Shown here: positions 26,003 to 37,722 of the stretch, in pieces
Numbering within the stretch: position 1 is the first letter of the stretch
Layout of the letters: every line of letters starts with the position of its first letter
Translations under genes and position numbers: made by a program
Notes under the pieces: generated by a model
Databases searched by the model: none
What the model was told of the DNA's origin: nothing
Seen by the model: only the letters and a program-made list of their open reading frames with translations
Source: Megalobrama amblycephala
Taxonomy: Eukaryota > Chordata > Actinopteri > Cypriniformes > Xenocyprididae
Direction of reading: 5' to 3'
Assembly (NCBI RefSeq): GCF_018812025.1
Contig: NC_063045.1
Span: forward strand, 50,201,629 to 50,265,628
Length of the DNA stretch: 64,000 bases

Positions 26003-26375
26003 TCACCATTCAAAACTTTTGTTTCATGTTTTTTTTATTTTTTTATTTAAGAATCTTCTTTTGTTCACCTGCATTTATTTAATCAAAACAAATATTATTA
26101 CAATTTAAAATAACTGTATTCCATTTTAAATGGAATTAAAATTGTAATTTATTCCTGTGATGGCAAAGCTGAATTTTCAGCACCATTACTCCAGTCCTCA
26201 GTGTCACATGACCCTTCATCATTCTAAAATCCTGATTTGGTGCTCAAGAAACATTTTAATATGCTTAATATTTTATAGGAAACAGTGATGCATGTTTTAA
26301 GGATTTTTTTATTTAAAAGTTTAAAAGTACAGCATTTATATAAAATATAAATCTTTGTAACAAATGTTTTTACTG

Positions 26376-26418
<43 letters not shown>

Positions 26419-26436
26419 AAAACTTTTGAACAGTAT
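26003..26436. mobile_element. 'caaaagtttgg'-family MITE with an internal CA repeat
   Basis: cattcaaaacttttg at the left and aaaacttttgaacagtatta at the right, with the family core (gtgatggcaaagctgaatt) and an AC microsatellite (26384-26415). Confidence 0.7.
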
Positions 26437-27928
26437 TATATTCATACTAAGTATACAAAAATGATTAAGAAAATTATTTTTGCTATGTGGAACATTTGCT
26501 GTAAACAATCACAAAAGTAATTATGAATATGAATATAAAAAGTAAATATGAATATGAAAATATAAGGCTACAGCAGCTAGAGGCTATTTTTTAATTTTTC
26601 AATTAAGTTCTAGCTTTTCTTGTCTCACACCTGAACCAGTTTGTCTTTAACATACAGCAGCAGACTGATGACATTGTTTCTCTTGTTTTAGAGTCATATA
26701 CTAGTCCATTAGTAACTTACTTTTTAGAATTTTGTGAATATGAGGGGCCTCTCTTCTGGAAACAGGGTTAGCATTGTTAGCATAGTGGACTGTGCTTAGA
26801 GTTTATGTAAGGAGAACACAAAACAAAACTTGGCGCTAAAACAAAGACTCGCTCGCCAAGTTCATGTCTGAGCATCTGTCTCAATGTCCTGCCGACCTCC
26901 TTTCTCAATTATTCCCCTGTCTCTGTGGGAAAGTGTTGTGGAGAGGAAGTTAAAGTACTCAGTCTATTATGTGATCACTCAAAGCGGCTTTGAGGCCCAT
27001 CTGATGAAGGGCTTAGTGTATGTGTGTGTGTGTATTTGAGAAGTGAGTCGTAGACATAGCGTGTGCAGCAGCCATTGAGATGATAGATGCAGAATGAAAG
27101 CCGTGATCAGGGTGCTGTTTTGCGAGGAGCTGGAACTGGAGGAGCGGGCAGTGTACAGACAGCAGGTAGGACTGACAGAAGAAGAGAAAGATAAGAAAGA
27201 TAGCAGGCCTGGGTAGTAATACAACTTAATCGAGAAAGGGAGGGGGTTGCAGTTAGCTGGTTAGCATATTGTTCTTGGTCATTTAAGAACTCCCGCTCCG
27301 TGCCAGACAATCCGGTGGTCATCAGTTGGAAAGCCATGTGGAATTTTAAGTGCTTTAAGATGCTTAGTAGATAAACTTCATGCATTTGTACAGAAATGCT
27401 GTATGTCCAGTGTTGTAGAGAGCGATACATAAAACACATTACCATTCTTGATACATTGACTTGCAGATGACCCTGTATAATTTGCTCTTCCTCCTCTTCT
27501 TCTGAATCAGTTTCTGGTTCAAACATATATGGCTGAATTGAACCAGCATTTCCAATTGCCATTGTGTAGCGTTTACAACAGTTGACCAAGTGGATCAAGT
27601 AGTCCGAGCTGGTGCGATTGAGTGGAGGCGGAGACCAATTTGCATATTCATGGTTCTGTGTATACTAAATGAGGCAAGGGTGTAGAGTTACATTCAAGCT
27701 ATTTTAAGGTATGAAGAAATTATTTTCACAGGAAAAAAAAACATTTATGTTATTTTGATTTTTAAAGATGAGTTTTAAGGGATAAAAATGATTGACAGCA
27801 GGGGGATGTTAAAGTAATTTTATACATTTTGATTCACGGTGAAGTACAGGGTTACCTTTTCATATTACCCCAAATCTCTCATTAATCCCTTAGTTGAGCA
27901 ATTTCAATGCAAAAACATTCCTCTACAT

Positions 27929-28991
27929 CAGTGGTTCCCAAACTTCTTAGAGTGGAGTACCCCCAGAAGAGCTTACCATCCTTTTGTGTACCCCCTCTGT
28001 TCCACTCAGACTGCAGTCACACCTTTTCCATAGGGATGCACCGATATGATTTTTTGGGGCCGATACCGATATTAACAAACAATTATTGGCCGATACTGAT
28101 ATTTGTCACTTCCTCTCTTATTTGAAATTTTGTCATCAAAATAGATACTTTTCCATTAAGGGACAATATTTGCCCTTTATAAAGCAAATAATGTTTTAAA
28201 TAAAAAAAATCAATAGAGAATCTATAGAGATATATGCAATGATGGTAAAAACGAAGTGATACTTTTAAATATTAAACTAAAACCACTAGTAGGTGGCGGC
28301 AAGTCACTGTTTTTTATGAGTGAGTCATCGAGTCATTCATTCAGTAACGAAGCAAGTGGCTGTATTTATGAATAAATTATTGACTCTCACGATTCGTTCA
28401 AAGCCGCAGAATTGTTCACAAAACACTGATGTGCGTTGGAACTATTATTTCGTTGCAAAACAGTAAATACTGACAGTATACTGTGTTTAAAATGTACATT
28501 TTGTTTTTTGACCTGTTTTATAATAATCAGTGTCACAATTGCAATCATGTGGATATTTGGGAACAATTGGGAACTAAGTTCGTTATCAACATTAAATACA
28601 AAAACTCACACAAGGTATGCTTTTGTATCGAAGAAATCCATCTCAATCCACTATCTGTGACTATATTTGTTCTTCATGCTAGTAAGTGCTAAATCCCCAC
28701 TTTTACAAAGGTGCATTGTTGAGAACGGCAGTAATTTAGCGCGATTTGCTAAGGCAGCAGTCTCTGCACGCAACCTATCATATGCATGCTGCTTGTGTGG
28801 ATGCAGTCAGTTTTGACCTCAAAAGATGAGGTAATTTGATTGGATGTCATGGATTTACGCATTTTGCCAGTTATAAATACATGTTCAGTTTTAATGTTAT
28901 TTTAAGGTAGGGTAGAATTAAATGAACTACTCAGCATTTTGTTTGCTTACCCCCTACTGTCACCTCACGTACCCCAGTTTGGGAACCACTG
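27929..28991. mobile_element. hAT-type element with CAGTGGTTCCCAAACT ends
   Basis: Inverted ends CAGTGGTTCCCAAACT and AGTTTGGGAACCACTG. Flanks CTCTACAT / CTCTAAAC match at 6 of 8. A fragment of another hAT family starts inside at 28031 (TAGGGATGCACCGATATG). Non-coding. Confidence 0.8.
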
Positions 28992-29579
28992 CTCTAAACT
29001 GATAGATGTCCAAGACCCCCTCAAGGCTGAAATCACCCCTGCTACAGTTATGTTTTCTTCTCAAGACTTCTTCTCTTTTATTGTCTTTGTTGTTAATGGC
29101 ACACAACCATTTCATGTTGTTATTTTATAACTGCAGTAGGCAGCTCTCCCCTCCTATCTGTTTATTCATTTAAATTACTGGGGAAGGTCTTGATATAAAG
29201 AACAGATGTTGTGTGATGCATCAGGCCTGATGTGCCAATCTCTGCTGAAGCATTGCAGTTTCCTCTCTGTGACTGCTGTCTCTTTGTCTTGTACCTCACA
29301 ATCATTCGCTAGCCCTGTTCGCTTAAAACTCTGGTTATTTGAGCTCACCAATGGTACAGTGGTTTTCCAAGTCAGCCCAAAATAAACCTAGATTGATTTT
29401 GTCAAAATCAGCATGAACTGCTTACTCACTCCCCTCTCTTAAATCCTCCAAACTGCCCAGAAACATTCATTCTTACACTTCATTCCTCTCCACAACTGGC
29501 TTAAAACTGGCTTAGTTCTGCTTCAGATAACCAAAGGAGAAACAAAATAACTCTCACACCACAAACAGTGACTATAATA

Positions 29580-29973
29580 TCTATTTTCCCAATCGTAGTG
29601 CAGATTCTCCAGGCTAGAGAGGTACATCTTCAGCGTCTGTGAGAGGAGAGCGTGTCTGTTGTCACACGCATGGGTGTGCGCTTGTGCGGCGAGCTCCAGA
29701 GGAGGAGGGATGCTCTGTGATCTCAGCAGCAGCAGAGGCAGCAGTCTGAGCCCCAGCCATGCGGCTGAGCAGTGGATAGCGCTAACAAGCGCCGGGCTGT
29801 TGGACTACGGCAAGACCATGCCTGCACACAGAGAGGACTCGCGCCTCTGTCAGTGTTAGCTCCAGCCGTGCCTTTCGTTCCTCTCTCTTTCAATCTCTCT
29901 CCTCTCTCATCTCTCTCTATTTGTTAATGTGGTGCTGATGAAGGGGAAACTGGCTTGAGCTGTTTGGCTCAGA
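29580..29973 (+). promoter_or_regulatory. Putative promoter and 5' leader of the MDCLC first exon
   Basis: About 400 bases that are clearly richer in G+C than the flanking intron, free of recognisable repeats, and ending at the MDCLCIVTTK start. It contains a run of AGC trinucleotides near 29725-29740 and a CT-rich stretch near 29877-29922. There are several upstream ATGs: short ORFs at 29670-29720 and 29938-29958, and a 49-codon ORF at 29710-29859. All end before the main ATG, so if the whole segment is transcribed the leader would limit initiation at the main start. The transcription start site cannot be placed from sequence. Confidence 0.45.
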
Positions 29974-30003
29974 ATGGATTGTCTGTGTATTGTCACAACT
30001 AAG
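29974..30003 (+). CDS. dlg2: dlg2 alternative first coding exon with PSD-95-type N-terminus MDCLCIVTTK
   Basis: Ten codons from ATG (context ctcagaATGG) to AAG, directly followed by the strong donor gtaagg at 30004, ending in phase 0. The peptide MDCLCIVTTK is the N-terminus I know from PSD-95 alpha (DLG4). There Cys3 and Cys5 are palmitoylated, which anchors the scaffold to the postsynaptic membrane, and the next exon begins KYRYQDE. Both cysteines are present here. The exon lies between the L27 exons and the MFFACYC first exon, both dlg2-type, on the same strand and in the same phase. I therefore read it as an alternative promoter and first exon of dlg2. A misassembled dlg4 fragment is possible but less likely. 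The downstream acceptor exon is outside the window. Confidence 0.85.
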
Positions 30004-30989
30004 GTAAGGAGAGTGAGAGAAGATGGGAATGAGTGTGAAAGGGAAGAAGCTTTTTTGTCATTCCAGATGTGTGTACGCGTCGGCTGTTATTTGTGTCGTA
30101 TTGCTTTTAAAAGGGACTTTTTAATATCTTTTTTGGAACAGTATGTTCATTGGTTCAAGTGTTGTTTTACAGTGTCGCTCCAGTGTTGCATTGTATCAGG
30201 ATTAATCCCTTGTCACGCGCTCTGTTGAGCCATCAAGGCGGAAACTTGTCGGAAACTTGCATTCACAGATAACGAGCCTCTCCATAGGCAAGGGGGCTTT
30301 TAGCTCCTCGCCACCGCTGGAGCCAGACACGTTGCTGGTGGAATACATTATTGATGGTCAGTCCATCAACAAACGGTGCAAGGCTTTATCGGATTTCCCC
30401 ACCTTCATCGGTGCAGGTATCCGGATGTGAAGCCCTTTGAGTGGCATTAAAGGATTGAGAGTGCCAGTCTGCTAGCAGTACTTGAACTAATGGGGTTTAT
30501 TTCACTGGAGCCAAGCTGCTCTGTTTACACGTTTCTAAATATACAATATGAGCGATTTGATCTTTGCATCTCTGTTCAGTTTGATGTTCTCTGTGGGCTT
30601 TCAGTGAAGGAGGGCTTGTACCTAATATGTAGACACCTACCTCTCTCATTCACAATCAGTGTTGCAGATGCAATTCACCATCCTGTGAACTGAAATATTA
30701 ATGTTTGTATTTGCGTGCTTTGTTGAATCAATGCTGGAAGTGCCATTGTGATGGTAATGTGGGCTCAAGCTCGTCTCTGTGCGGTGAATTCCAAATGTGA
30801 CCCTACTACACCTGAATGGCAAGCACTATAATGCTGATTTTGAAATTGTCAGGGGGTTTCAGGGTTTTTATAAAACCTCTGAAGACTGCTGATTAATATT
30901 AGGCAACTCAATTTCTCCATTACTATTGAAGTGCTATAGAGGTACCATGGTGCAGTGATTGTAAAGACTTTTACAGTGTTTTAAATACT

Positions 30990-31352
30990 GTAAATGTTGT
31001 TCTTTTAAACTTTCTGTTCATCAAAGAATCCTGAAAAAAAATGTATTGTTTCCATAAAAAAATGTTTTCAACATTGATAATAATAAGAAATTTCTTGAGC
31101 ACTAAATCAGCATATTAGAATGATTTCTGAATGATCATGTGATACTGAAGACTGGAGTAATGGCTGTTGAAAATTTAGCTTTGCCATCACAGGAGTAAAT
31201 GACATTTTAAAATGTATTAAAATTGAAAAGAGTTATTTTAAATGGTAATAATATTTCACTATATTATTGTTTTTGCTGCATTTATAGTCAAATAAGCAGC
31301 ATTTTCTTTCAAAAACATTAAAAAAATATTACCAACTTCTAACTTGTGAACA
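30990..31352. mobile_element. 'caaaagtttgg'-family MITE, diverged
   Basis: Family blocks tttctgttcatcaaagaatcc, agcatattagaatgatttct and gatactgaagactggagtaa are present. The right end is taacttgtgaacagtag. Confidence 0.7.
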
Positions 31353-31973
31353 GTAGCACTTCAAAGGATTACCATGGTACATGCCTAAAAATACAAATCC
31401 CTACTTTATTATTATTATATAGTACTTTTTGTTAATATAAACACAGCTGTCATTGTAGCTAAAGAGCAGATTTGAGGCTGGTCTCATTGGTTATTCTTAT
31501 TTTTTGAATATTCTTTCTGTTTTGAATATTGTTATAGAATATTATTTTGTTCAGTAACAGAAGCAGAGTTTGTTTCCAGATACTCACCTGATTCACAGAA
31601 AGCATTCATCATTTGAACAGTTTAGATGCAATCAGTGCTTTGATGATGTAATAGAATCCAGTCCCAGCTGAGTTGCTTGCTTACTCAGATTTTTGCTTTC
31701 AATTCTTCATTCACCCACAGGAATTATTTTAAGCTTTTTTCTTCAGTTGGACTTTGTGAATCATCGTTCAAGCCTTATGAAAGAGAAGTATTTTCTGTGC
31801 TCTGAGTGGCTAGGTCAAATTTTTATTAGAAATAGACATCAACTTCAGTTTTAATGTGTACCAAGCTCTAGAGACTAAGTTCCCAGTGTAGCCCAATACA
31901 TAATGTAGTGATAGCAAGTGCATCATACCAGGGCTCTCATTCCCAAGGACCAGGACATACTTGCTATAATCAC

Positions 31974-31991
<18 letters not shown>

Positions 31992-32053
<62 letters not shown>
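31992..32053. repeat. (TA)n microsatellite
   Basis: About 60 bp of TA. A second TA run follows an A-tract at 32258-32312. Confidence 0.95.
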
Positions 32054-32057
<4 letters not shown>

Positions 32058-32254
32058 CAAAATTTATACGGTAATAAAATATGACAAGATCTCAGCAATA
32101 AACTTTGTCAGAAAAAAATAATCTTAATTATGTCAGATAACACTTGGTCAGGTCAAAGTGTCTGAATAATTTTTGGTCCCAATTTTTTTTTAATCAATTT
32201 TACTGCTAGTCCACTGTATGAAGAATTTCTGGGTATATGTCACAGTTTACTTTA

Positions 32255-32316
<62 letters not shown>

Positions 32317-33213
32317 TCTTTGCTTTTCTGTTTTTCTTTACTGTCTCCTTCCTGCATCAGACTCATCATTGAAAATAGCTGTTATTGCTATTAAACAAAG
32401 TTATTTTTTTACTGCTGACCCCAGTTGTACAAGATAACAGAGATGGCAACTGCTCAAGAAAACAGTCAGACTCGTTTAGGAAGCAGTGAGCTTTGCGGTT
32501 AAAGGAGCACAATCCTGGTTCTGCGACAATTTAGCAGTCTAATGATGCTGTTGACAGAGATCTGGCTCTTCTGTGGCACCCTGGGAAGCATAGCTCAGGA
32601 CTCATAGGGTGAACCCCTATGTTTCGAAAAAAAGGTGAAATACAAGTGGGAACATCTGATGGAAAAAACAGATACATCTCTCTGGACTTGCAGAAAACAT
32701 TTTTTTCTCTTTGCTTTGTTGCTGCTGGCTCATGCAAAGACTTAAAGTTGGCCTAGTTTGACCCCCGTGTTTTATTTGTTTATAGTTATTTTGCAATGAG
32801 AGATATAAAATATAATTAGTCTATATTGGAATAAACATTCAACATTGTCAAGGATTAAGGCATAAATATTAGTTACTTTTTTTCCCCTCAAACTTACCCT
32901 AAAAAGTTAATTATGAATACTTCTGAATAAACACTCAAACAAAGATGTATATCAGTGGCAGTATACTATTGTAATTTCTCTTTTCCAACCAATTTGTATT
33001 TCGAAACTTGTTCTATTGGGTTGGGATTTATTTTTTTTGACATTGTTTTCATTTCGCAAAAACTTTTGAGTTCCACCGAGAAACTGCAATCGCTCGCAAA
33101 GAGCTCAAAAGGTTTTGCGAGAATTTTTTTTTCCACCACCATGTCCCTTTAGGGGCTCAGTAATAATACAATGATGTCAATGATGAAAATCATCTTGTAT
33201 TATCAATAAATAA

Positions 33214-33908
33214 TAGGGGTGTAACGGTACATGTATTTGTCCCAAATCGTACGGTACGGTCGTCACGATACAGTCAGACGACGAATACAGTCGGTCACAG
33301 GTGATCAACACTCCAGTCCAGAAGGGGGCATGCGTGGTATTGCAATGCAGGTAGCTACCAGTAAAAAGCGCAGAAGAAGAGACGATCGATTGCTATGTTT
33401 ACATGTAATCTCTCAACCAGTTTTTCAACTGCGGAAAGATATCAATATAACAGCTTTAGAATAATATCTCACGTAGCATTACAATTACCTCAGGCTTTTA
33501 GTGTCTACAGCATGTTAGTACGCTAGAGAAATTAACTCTAGAGAGGAGTATTTCGTATATGCACTATATTAGCCTATTCATTATATTTTCTTAGCCTGTT
33601 AGTAATGTCTTGATTATTTAATGTATATTTAAAAAAAACAAGTTATGAAAATCACTGTGTAAATGGCTATATTTCAAAAATGAATTGGAGTAGAAAAATA
33701 ACTTTATAATTAGATTTAGAAGTTAATGCAAAACCTGTATTGTGCAATTGACAGGGTTTTTTTGTCACTTTTTTTGCGTGTTGATTATATCTAAAAATAA
33801 ACAGCAACTGAATTTAATAATTTGGTCTCTGTTGTTAATTTAACAACAACAACAACAAAAATCGAGGTATGTACCGAACCGCCATGTTTGTGTACCGTTA
33901 TACCCCTA
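33214..33908. mobile_element. hAT-type element with TAGGGGTGTAACGGTAC ends
   Basis: Inverted ends TAGGGGTGTAACGGTACA and GTGTACCGTTATACCCCTA. Target duplication ATAAATAA / ATAAATAT (7 of 8). 695 bp, no transposase. Confidence 0.88.
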
Positions 33909-34743
33909 ATAAATATATTATATAATATACTGATAATTGAGTAGGCGTGTATTAAAATGTGATTTAAGTGTTTTTGATTATGAAATCATTAGTGGTTAAA
34001 CGTATCGAGAGAGAGAGGCGCGTTTCAGATAGCTCGCAAACTCCAAATTGATTTCTCTTTCGCGTCCTCAATGCACTTGGATGGACACATACACGTATTA
34101 TGTCAGTCAAAATACCCCTCTCGCAATTATTCTCGTTAACACATTCGGTTATGTCTTAATTGAATGAGGTGAGAATTCGGATGTGTATCTATTGGATGTG
34201 TGCGTGCATGGGGTCTTACTCTTAAAGTGACAGCAACCTATAAATACCTGCTGTTGTCTGTCATGTAAAACACAGCTTTAACAAAGCTTAATCTATATTA
34301 AATTTATACAATGAACAGTGTCATTTTACATTTAATTATTACATTTCTGTACACGGAAATTAATACTACAGTTAGACCTTATACTTTATTTGTAACTTTG
34401 TTGTATTTATCTATGCTTGTAATTGGTGTACAGTTGCCTTTAATAATGTATTAGTTAGGGTAGTAGTTTTTGCTGTGGTATCGGAGTAGTTAAAGTGGGC
34501 TAAGTAATAAATGCAAAGTTACCCTCCACCCCCCTATTTTTTTTCTTTTCTTTTTCTTTTTTTTCTGATCTGAAAAATGATCCGATCCAAGACTTAATAA
34601 CTGTGATATGATCCGAACCATGAGTTTTGTGATCCGTTGAACCACTAGAAATCATGTCACAATTTTGAAAAAAAATCTTAATTTAGATTTTTTATTACTA
34701 CATTTACATTTAACTTCCTTTCATTTTCATCATAACTTCATTC

Positions 34744-35197
34744 AACTTTAACCACATTTAACAGTACATTAGCAACATGCTAACGAAACATTTAGAAAGA
34801 CAATTTACAAATATCACTAAAATATCATGTTATCATGGATCATGTCAGTTATTATTGCTCCATCTGCCATTTTTCGCTATTGTCCTTGCTTGCTTACCTA
34901 GTCTGATGATTCAGCTGTGCACAGATCCAGACGTTAATACTGGCTGCCCTTGTGTAATGCCTTGAACATGGGCTGGCATATGCAAATATTGGGGGCATAC
35001 ACCCCGACTGTTACGTAACAGTCGGTGTTATGTTGAGATTCGCCTGTTCTTCGGAGGTCTTTTAAACAAATGAGATTTATATAAGAAGGAGGAAACAATG
35101 GAGTTTGAGACTCACTGCATGTCATTTCCATGTACTCAACTCTTGTTATTCAACTATGCCAATATAAATTCAATTTTTCATTCGAGGGCACCTTTAA
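34744..35197. mobile_element. 5'-truncated copy of the 20669 TTAA element
   Basis: Near-identical to 21172-21637 (for example ggctggcatatgcaaatatt), ending in TTCGAGGGCACCTTTAA. The left half of the element is absent. Confidence 0.82.
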
Positions 35198-35628
35198 ATT
35201 ACAGGGAGGACAGGTTGGAAAGGGATCAGGAATACGAAACTTGTATTACCCATTTGAGTGGTACAGCAAGGTGTATTAGAGGAAACCCTATTTTACTTAA
35301 TTAGTATGGATGTTTAGATTAGACGTCTGCATTAAAATTCAGAAAGTGATACATTTGTCATCGTTTCATCAAGAGGGAGACAGTCGCAGAGAGATCAAAA
35401 TCTTGAGGGAATATCCTCCCTCACAAGAGCCAATTATATTGTACACGCTGAGAGTCATTATGCTGTGCTTCAACGATGCTGTTGTCAGTCTTTTTTTTTT
35501 TTTTGCACTCTGGCTGTAAATATTTCGTGTGAGTTCTTTCTATTTTAAGTCACGGTGAAGTGTATACGCGCATCCAACGCCCTCCACCCCCTTCCTCTAC
35601 TTCAGATGCACGCAACAGTATATCTGCA

Positions 35629-35632
<4 letters not shown>

Positions 35633-35661
<29 letters not shown>
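35633..35661. repeat. (CT)n microsatellite
   Basis: Short uninterrupted CT run. Similar runs lie at 2768-2852, 17430-17453 and 47213-47244. Confidence 0.9.
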
Positions 35662-35666
<5 letters not shown>

Positions 35667-35876
35667 ACTGCCTCCACTCTCTTCTTGGTAGTTAATGTTA
35701 CGTAATAGTTTGCGGGATGCACTCAGTAGGTTATGGCTGAGAGAATATCATCCCACACACACTCTGTGTGATGCTGGGTGTTTGTGTGTGTGTTTCAGTC
35801 CCCCATCACAGCTGTTTTTAGTGGTGTGTACCAAGGTGATGTAATGACGATCTCTGCCTCCACCCCAGCAGGGCAG

Positions 35877-36030
35877 CTTTTTTTTGTTCACCCTCCTCTC
35901 CTCTGCTGGACAGTGTGGGATCTAGGGTTCATCTGCGTAGGAAAAACTCATTGATTTTTTTTTGTGGCCCACAAGGCCATTCAATCTAGTCTCTCTTTAG
36001 CTTTAGATAGAGTTGAATATGTCTGCAATT
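35877..36030. repeat. Source-like copy of a 154-bp inverted duplication
   Basis: Nearly identical in reverse complement to 39755-39907, with only a few mismatches. Not part of a transposon family I recognise. This copy sits in otherwise single-copy sequence. Confidence 0.85.
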
Positions 36031-36862
36031 CTTTTGTTCATTCATTCAGGCGGAGGTGTAAAATTTGCAGTGGACATTGCCCACATTAGATAAGCGCTCA
36101 GTGTCACAACTGTAAAAATTATGGATTTATTCTTCAGTATTTGGATTTGGTGTCTGGATGTCTTTGTTTCCAGGTGGACCGTTAAAGAATGCGACACACA
36201 CGTCTCCCAGAACTCCAGTTACCTATATGTGCAAGAGGCAACTGTTTACACCAACTGTCATACACCAGGTGTGCATGAATGGACATGTAACATGCGTTTT
36301 CGGTCATGTAGTGTAGACGGAGATCGTTTCTGGAACGCTTTGGAAACGCCAGTGTAAACGAGGATTGTTTTAATTTTAAAATGCAGTGTTGAAACGAAAA
36401 TACACTAGTGTAAACGGGGCCTGAGACTACTGAATAGGACTGGGAAAGTTGGGAATATTAACAAACAAATTTAAACCTTGAATGATTTTCATTGTTTGTC
36501 AAGGTCTTTATTGTTCATCAGCTGGAAAAATAAAATTGTTCTGAAAGTGGTTCCAACAGTATTGTTTCTCTGTTGTTATCTTGAGGCTGGTCTATAGATC
36601 AGGTTGTAGCTTTGCATTACTGCTGAGTTCAGGATTGTAGAAAAGCCATTTTGCATCTCTGAGAGCCCATCCTAATCCTCTCCTTGCATTTTGAAGATTT
36701 ACCGGAGCTAAAGATATGCAGTGGGACTGGGAGAGCAGATATTTCCAGAGCCCTGCAGTGACATAAGGCCAAGCATGAATACAAGATGGTTGAATGTAGG
36801 GTAATTAGTAAGCAAAGAGTCTGGAAGAGGCTACAGACAATAATAATTTAAGCTGCACTGAA

Positions 36863-37722
36863 ATACACTGTTATACAAATGTTTTCAATGTTTTTGAAAG
36901 TCTCTTTTTTGCTCACTTGCTTTATCAAAATCATTCCAATATGCTGATTTGTTGCTTAAAGGGTTAGTTCACCAAAAAATGAAAATTCTGTCATTAATTA
37001 CTCACCCTCACATCGTTCCATATTTGTCATTCATCTTCGGAACACAAATGAAGATATTTTTGAGGTCCAGAAAGGTGGGAAAGATATCACTAAAGTACAC
37101 CATGTGACTGCAGTGGTTTAACCTTAGTTTTATGAAGCGAATCGAGTGCTTTGTTTGCCCAAAAACATAATTTACCACTTTATTTACGGAAATATTGATC
37201 TGCATCCCGACGCATGCATGTTGTCTTCAGACGTTTTGTTTCATGAGAGAGCTGACATTGTTGCGTGAAAAATTAAATTGTGTTTTTTTGCTCATACAAA
37301 AGCACTCGTGTCACTTCATAAAGCTGACGTTAAACCATGTGATGGAGTCACATGGAGTACTTTAATGATGCCTGTACTACCTTGAAAGTAGTTTCATTGG
37401 ATCTCTAAGGAGGGACGGAAACCTCTCGGATTTCATTAAAAGAATCTTCATTTGTGTTCCGAAGATGAGCGGTCTTACGGATGTGAAATGAAATGAGGGT
37501 GAGTAATTAATAACAGAATTTTCATTTTTGGATGAACTAACCATTTAAGAAGAATTTCTTCTTATTATCAATGTTAAAAACATTTGCACTGTTTTTTTTT
37601 TTCTCCCCAGGATTCTTTGATGAATAAACAGTTCTTATTTGAAGTCTTTTCTGTAACTTTTCTTTTCAATTTAATGTGTCCTTGCTGAATAATAAAACAA
37701 ACAAAACGTTTGAATGGTAGTG
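36863..37722. mobile_element. 'caaaagtttgg'-family MITE split by a TTAA element
   Basis: Left part 36863-36955 and right part 37549-37722 carry family sequence (tttttgaaagtctcttttttgctcac; gattctttgatgaataaac; cgtttgaatggtagtg). The middle is the insertion at 36956-37548. Confidence 0.72.
36956..37548. mobile_element. TTAA foldback element inserted in a MITE
   Basis: TTAAAGGGTTAGTTCACC and GATGAACTAACCATTTAA ends, with long inverted arms (gtcattaattactcaccctc against gagggtgagtaattaataac). Confidence 0.85.

Larger units (their letters stand above)
22156..29579 (+). other. dlg2: dlg2 intron; no exon recognised
   Basis: Mostly AT-rich intronic sequence with mobile elements at 24236-24488, 25352-25602, 26003-26436 and 27929-28991. 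Stretches 22200-24100 and 26500-27900 show no feature I can support. The 163-codon minus-strand ORF at 27107-27598 has no recognisable domain and reads as chance. Confidence 0.55.

Noticed and set aside
27107..27598. 163-codon minus-strand open frame, one of the longest in the window
   Set aside because: No domain or family resemblance, a low-complexity Glu run, no splice context, and it lies antisense to the dlg2 intron. Its length is within chance for 64 kb.
29974..30003. Reading the locus as dlg4 because of MDCLCIVTTK
   Set aside because: The L27 exon (DIQEFYEVTLLNSQKSCEQK) and MFFACYC exon flanking it are DLG2-type, and DLG4's own L27-type start is different.
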